Assembly: GCA_013822765.1 (NCBI GenBank)
Contig: PNKY01000002.1
Coordinates: 62,001-126,000 of the forward strand
Source of the DNA: Rhodospirillum sp.
GTDB taxonomy: Bacteria > Pseudomonadota > Alphaproteobacteria > Dongiales > Dongiaceae
Length of the DNA: 64,000 nucleotides
Direction of reading: 5' to 3'
Each line of letters begins with the position of its first letter. The stretch's first letter is position 1. Below are positions 62,110-64,000 of the stretch, piece after piece. Below the pieces are notes generated by a model. The model had not been told where the DNA came from and made no database searches. It saw only the letters and a list, made by a program, of their open reading frames with translations. Both the position numbers and the translations under genes were made by a program.

Positions 62110-63798
62110 ATGAAAAAGCTCCGCAACGGCATAAAGAAGCTCTGGTCGTGCGACAGCGGTGCGGTCGCGCCACTCGTCGGCGTCTGCGCAATCATGCTCG
62201 TCGGCGCGGTGGCGGTGGCCGTCGATGTCGGACGAGGGCAGGTGGCGCAGTCGAAGCTGCAAGCCGCGTTGGACTCGGCCGGCCTGGCCGCAGGCGCCGT
62301 CGTCAGTCAGAGTGTAGACGAAGACGCGTTGAAGGCCGAGGCCAGGAAGTATCTGGACGCAAATTTTGCCGGCTTTACGGTCGACGCGACCATCGATGCA
62401 GATGCAGACGGCTTCGTTCTTGATATGGCCGACAACGAGAAAACGATCACTTTGTCAGCCAGGGCCACATTGCCGACGACCTTCATGAGGATCTTTGGCC
62501 AGGATACCATGCATGTCGCCGCGCGTACCGAGATCACCCGCGAGATGACAGGCCTTGAGGTCGTGCTGGTCCTGGACGTGACGGGCTCCATGTGCGACGG
62601 CGCCTGCGAAAAACGCGACACGATGAAGCAAGGAGCCCTGAACCTCGTTGACAAGATGTTTACCGACGGAGCCGACAGCAATGACCTCTGGATCGGCATC
62701 GTGCCATTCTCGCAATCCGTCAACATCGGCACCGGCCACAGCGCCTGGCTCAGCGACTACACGGGCAGAATGGCGTATGACAACTGTGTCGGTATAAGTA
62801 ACCACACCAACTGGACGCACACTCACGCCACGGGTGAGTCACTCCCGAACTACTGCCCGACGAACGGGCCGAACGTCAGTACGCGCACCAAGGCCAACAC
62901 GCTGGTCAATGACTGGATGGCGGCGCCCGACCCGGTCGCGCCGAAGGTCAAGTTCCGGACAGCCGCGTGGAACGGTCCGATGGCGCCATGGTACTTCCGT
63001 CCCCATGCCTGGAGCGGCTGTGTCGAGGAGCGTCATGTCAGCGGTCGCGATGTGACTGACGATCCGCCGTCTGTCGAGAAGTGGAAGACCTATTTTGCTC
63101 CAGACACGGATGACTCCGGCGGCAACAACTGGCGAGGCCCGTCCACTTCCCCTTCCAGTCAGTCCGCACTTCTAAAAGAGTCTGGCTCCTATCGCGTCAC
63201 CGCGTCGCGATCGGCCAACAAGGGGTGCCCGCCGTCGCCGATCACGCCGCTGACGAATGACAAAGCAAAGCTGGATGCGGCCATCACCGCTCTCGACGTG
63301 GATGGATACACCCTGCTGCCGGTGGGCGCGGCCTGGGGATGGCGGCTGTTGTCGCCTGCGTGGGCCGACGGCGGCTGGGGGGATGCCACGATGACCGCCA
63401 ACGATCTGCCGCTCCCCTACGATGAGCCGCTGATGGACAAGGTCGTCATTTTCTTGACGGACGGCAACAATGACATGCCTGGAGATAGCACCTACACGGC
63501 GTATGGCAGGCTCAATGACGAGTTCCTCGGAACCGACGATGAAGCCGATGCAGAAGACGAACTCGACGCTCGCTTTCTCGAAATCTGCAATGCGATGAAA
63601 GGCGATGAGGACAACCCGAGAGGCATCAAGATCTATACGATCAGCGTTGGTTCAGCGGTCAATGCAGCGACGAAACAGCTGTTGGAATCCTGCGCGAGCA
63701 CAGGACCCTATTATTTCCACGCGCCAACGCCTGAGGATGTGATCACGAAGTTCGACGAAGTCGCGGACGCGTTGTCCAAGCTGCGCGTCAGTAAGTAA
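62110..63798 (+). CDS. TadG-type protein with von Willebrand A domain
   Basis: This encodes 562 residues. N-terminal helix at about 19-40 (V-A-P-L-V-G-V-C-A-I-M-L-V-G-A-V-A-V-A-V-D), then Q-S-K-L-Q-A-A-L-D-S-A-G-L-A-A-G, the TadG wording. The VWA fold runs from about 148: V-V-L-V-L-D156-V-T-G-S-M161 is the MIDAS D-x-T-G-S motif, with a late M-D-K-V-V-I-F-L-T-D-G-N-N-D. A cysteine-rich insert of about 200 residues (C-V-G-I-S, Y-C-P-T-N-G, W-S-G-C-V-E) interrupts it. It probably mediates metal-dependent adhesion or assembly at the cell surface. A strong terminator follows, marking the end of the operon. Confidence 0.9.
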   Translation: MKKLRNGIKKLWSCDSGAVAPLVGVCAIMLVGAVAVAVDVGRGQVAQSKLQAALDSAGLAAGAVVSQSVDEDALKAEARKYLDANFAGFTVDATIDADADGFVLDMADNEKTITLSARATLPTTFMRIFGQDTMHVAARTEITREMTGLEVVLVLDVTGSMCDGACEKRDTMKQGALNLVDKMFTDGADSNDLWIGIVPFSQSVNIGTGHSAWLSDYTGRMAYDNCVGISNHTNWTHTHATGESLPNYCPTNGPNVSTRTKANTLVNDWMAAPDPVAPKVKFRTAAWNGPMAPWYFRPHAWSGCVEERHVSGRDVTDDPPSVEKWKTYFAPDTDDSGGNNWRGPSTSPSSQSALLKESGSYRVTASRSANKGCPPSPITPLTNDKAKLDAAITALDVDGYTLLPVGAAWGWRLLSPAWADGGWGDATMTANDLPLPYDEPLMDKVVIFLTDGNNDMPGDSTYTAYGRLNDEFLGTDDEADAEDELDARFLEICNAMKGDEDNPRGIKIYTISVGSAVNAATKQLLESCASTGPYYFHAPTPEDVITKFDEVADALSKLRVSK

Positions 63799-63821
63799 CG
63801 GCGCCAGCGCAAACTGAACAG

Positions 63822-63852
63822 GGCGGCGGCCACATCGGCCGCCGCCTTTTTT
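63822..63852 (+). terminator. Rho-independent terminator of the TadE/TadG operon
   Basis: GGCGGCGGCC-ACATC-GGCCGCCGCC followed by six T; 10 bp perfect stem. Confidence 0.93.
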
Positions 63853-64000
63853 ATTCGCTTCCCCATACGCGCACATGGTGGCGCAGCTCGAACGGATCCT
63901 CCGGCCCGGGCTTCGCCGTCTGCGGCTGGCCGGGCAGGCCGACGAAATCGACCGGGCGCCAATCGCTCCAGCCGTCCTCGGGGTCGGGCTTGGCGGCGAG
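63851..64000 (-). CDS. C-terminal end of a protein of unknown family (partial)
   Basis: On the minus strand the frame runs to the window edge and ends at TAA (63853-63851). The visible 49 residues read L-A-A-K-P-D-P-E-D-G-W-S-D-W-R-P-V-D-F-V-G-L-P-G, then Q-P-Q-T-A-K-P-G-P-E-D-P-F-E-L-R-H-H-V-R-V-W-G-S-E. The reading frame has normal codon use. I do not recognise the family; the start is beyond the window. Confidence 0.6.
   Translation of the reverse strand, partial: LAAKPDPEDGWSDWRPVDFVGLPGQPQTAKPGPEDPFELRHHVRVWGSE

Overview
The window is GC-rich DNA (about two thirds G+C by eye) from an alphaproteobacterium, most plausibly of a Rhodospirillales-like lineage. The evidence is a set of families largely confined to that class: TrcR/DUF1013, DUF1465, DUF1192, a DUF1127 protein, a cysteine-free L31, and six PAS_5-type proteins. 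It looks chromosomal. I found no tRNA or rRNA gene, CRISPR array, insertion sequence or phage gene.

Layout. 1-3376: exported small proteins, class II DAHP synthase and nicotinate phosphoribosyltransferase. 3597-7220: cupin, orphan class III aminotransferase, MFS transporter, exported protein. 7412-11808: nadE, gltX, cysS, reading the same way. 11836-18805: a LysR regulator facing a tightly coupled seven-gene operon (ureohydrolase, creatininase, NitT/TauT-type ABC importer, two SDR dehydrogenases) that looks like a catabolic island for a guanidino or cyclic-amide compound. 18946-25974: five PAS_5 proteins around LysE, citramalate synthase, TrmJ and a nitrilase-family amidase. 26295-32667: GlxA-type regulator, AhpD-like protein, a kinase/PLP-lyase fusion, a DmpA peptidase and YgfZ, all on the minus strand. 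32869-36688: TIGR02444 protein, UbiX, DUF465, and leuA behind a leucine-rich leader peptide. 36823-45749: membrane proteins, LysR, serine hydrolase, esterase/GNAT pair, amino-acid binding protein, DUF1127 protein, ALDH7-type dehydrogenase. 45791-49311: sixth PAS_5 protein, pseudouridine catabolism (psuK-psuG), trcR. 49520-53249: quinone oxidoreductase, DUF1192, bdhA, two candidate small RNAs, hsp20 under a ROSE-like thermometer and a sigma-32-like promoter, DUF1465. 53297-55542: tandemly duplicated acyltransferases with a DUF1465 remnant between them. 55786-58325: rpmE, cyaY, ABC exporter. 58439-63798: six TadE/TadG-type pseudopilin genes ending in a VWA protein.

Pathway links. pncB and nadE serve NAD salvage and synthesis. 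cimA and leuA2 are entry points to isoleucine and leucine synthesis, and leuA appears attenuated by leucine supply. The kinase/phospho-lyase fusion (28175-30559) and the ALDH7 enzyme (44244-45749) could be consecutive steps of hydroxylysine breakdown; this is an inference from the animal pathway. The strongest non-coding signals are the hsp20 5' leader, the leuA leader peptide with mutually exclusive pairings, and two promoter-plus-terminator units between bdhA and hsp20.

Limits: all calls come from reading motifs and recalling families. No database search or folding program was run.
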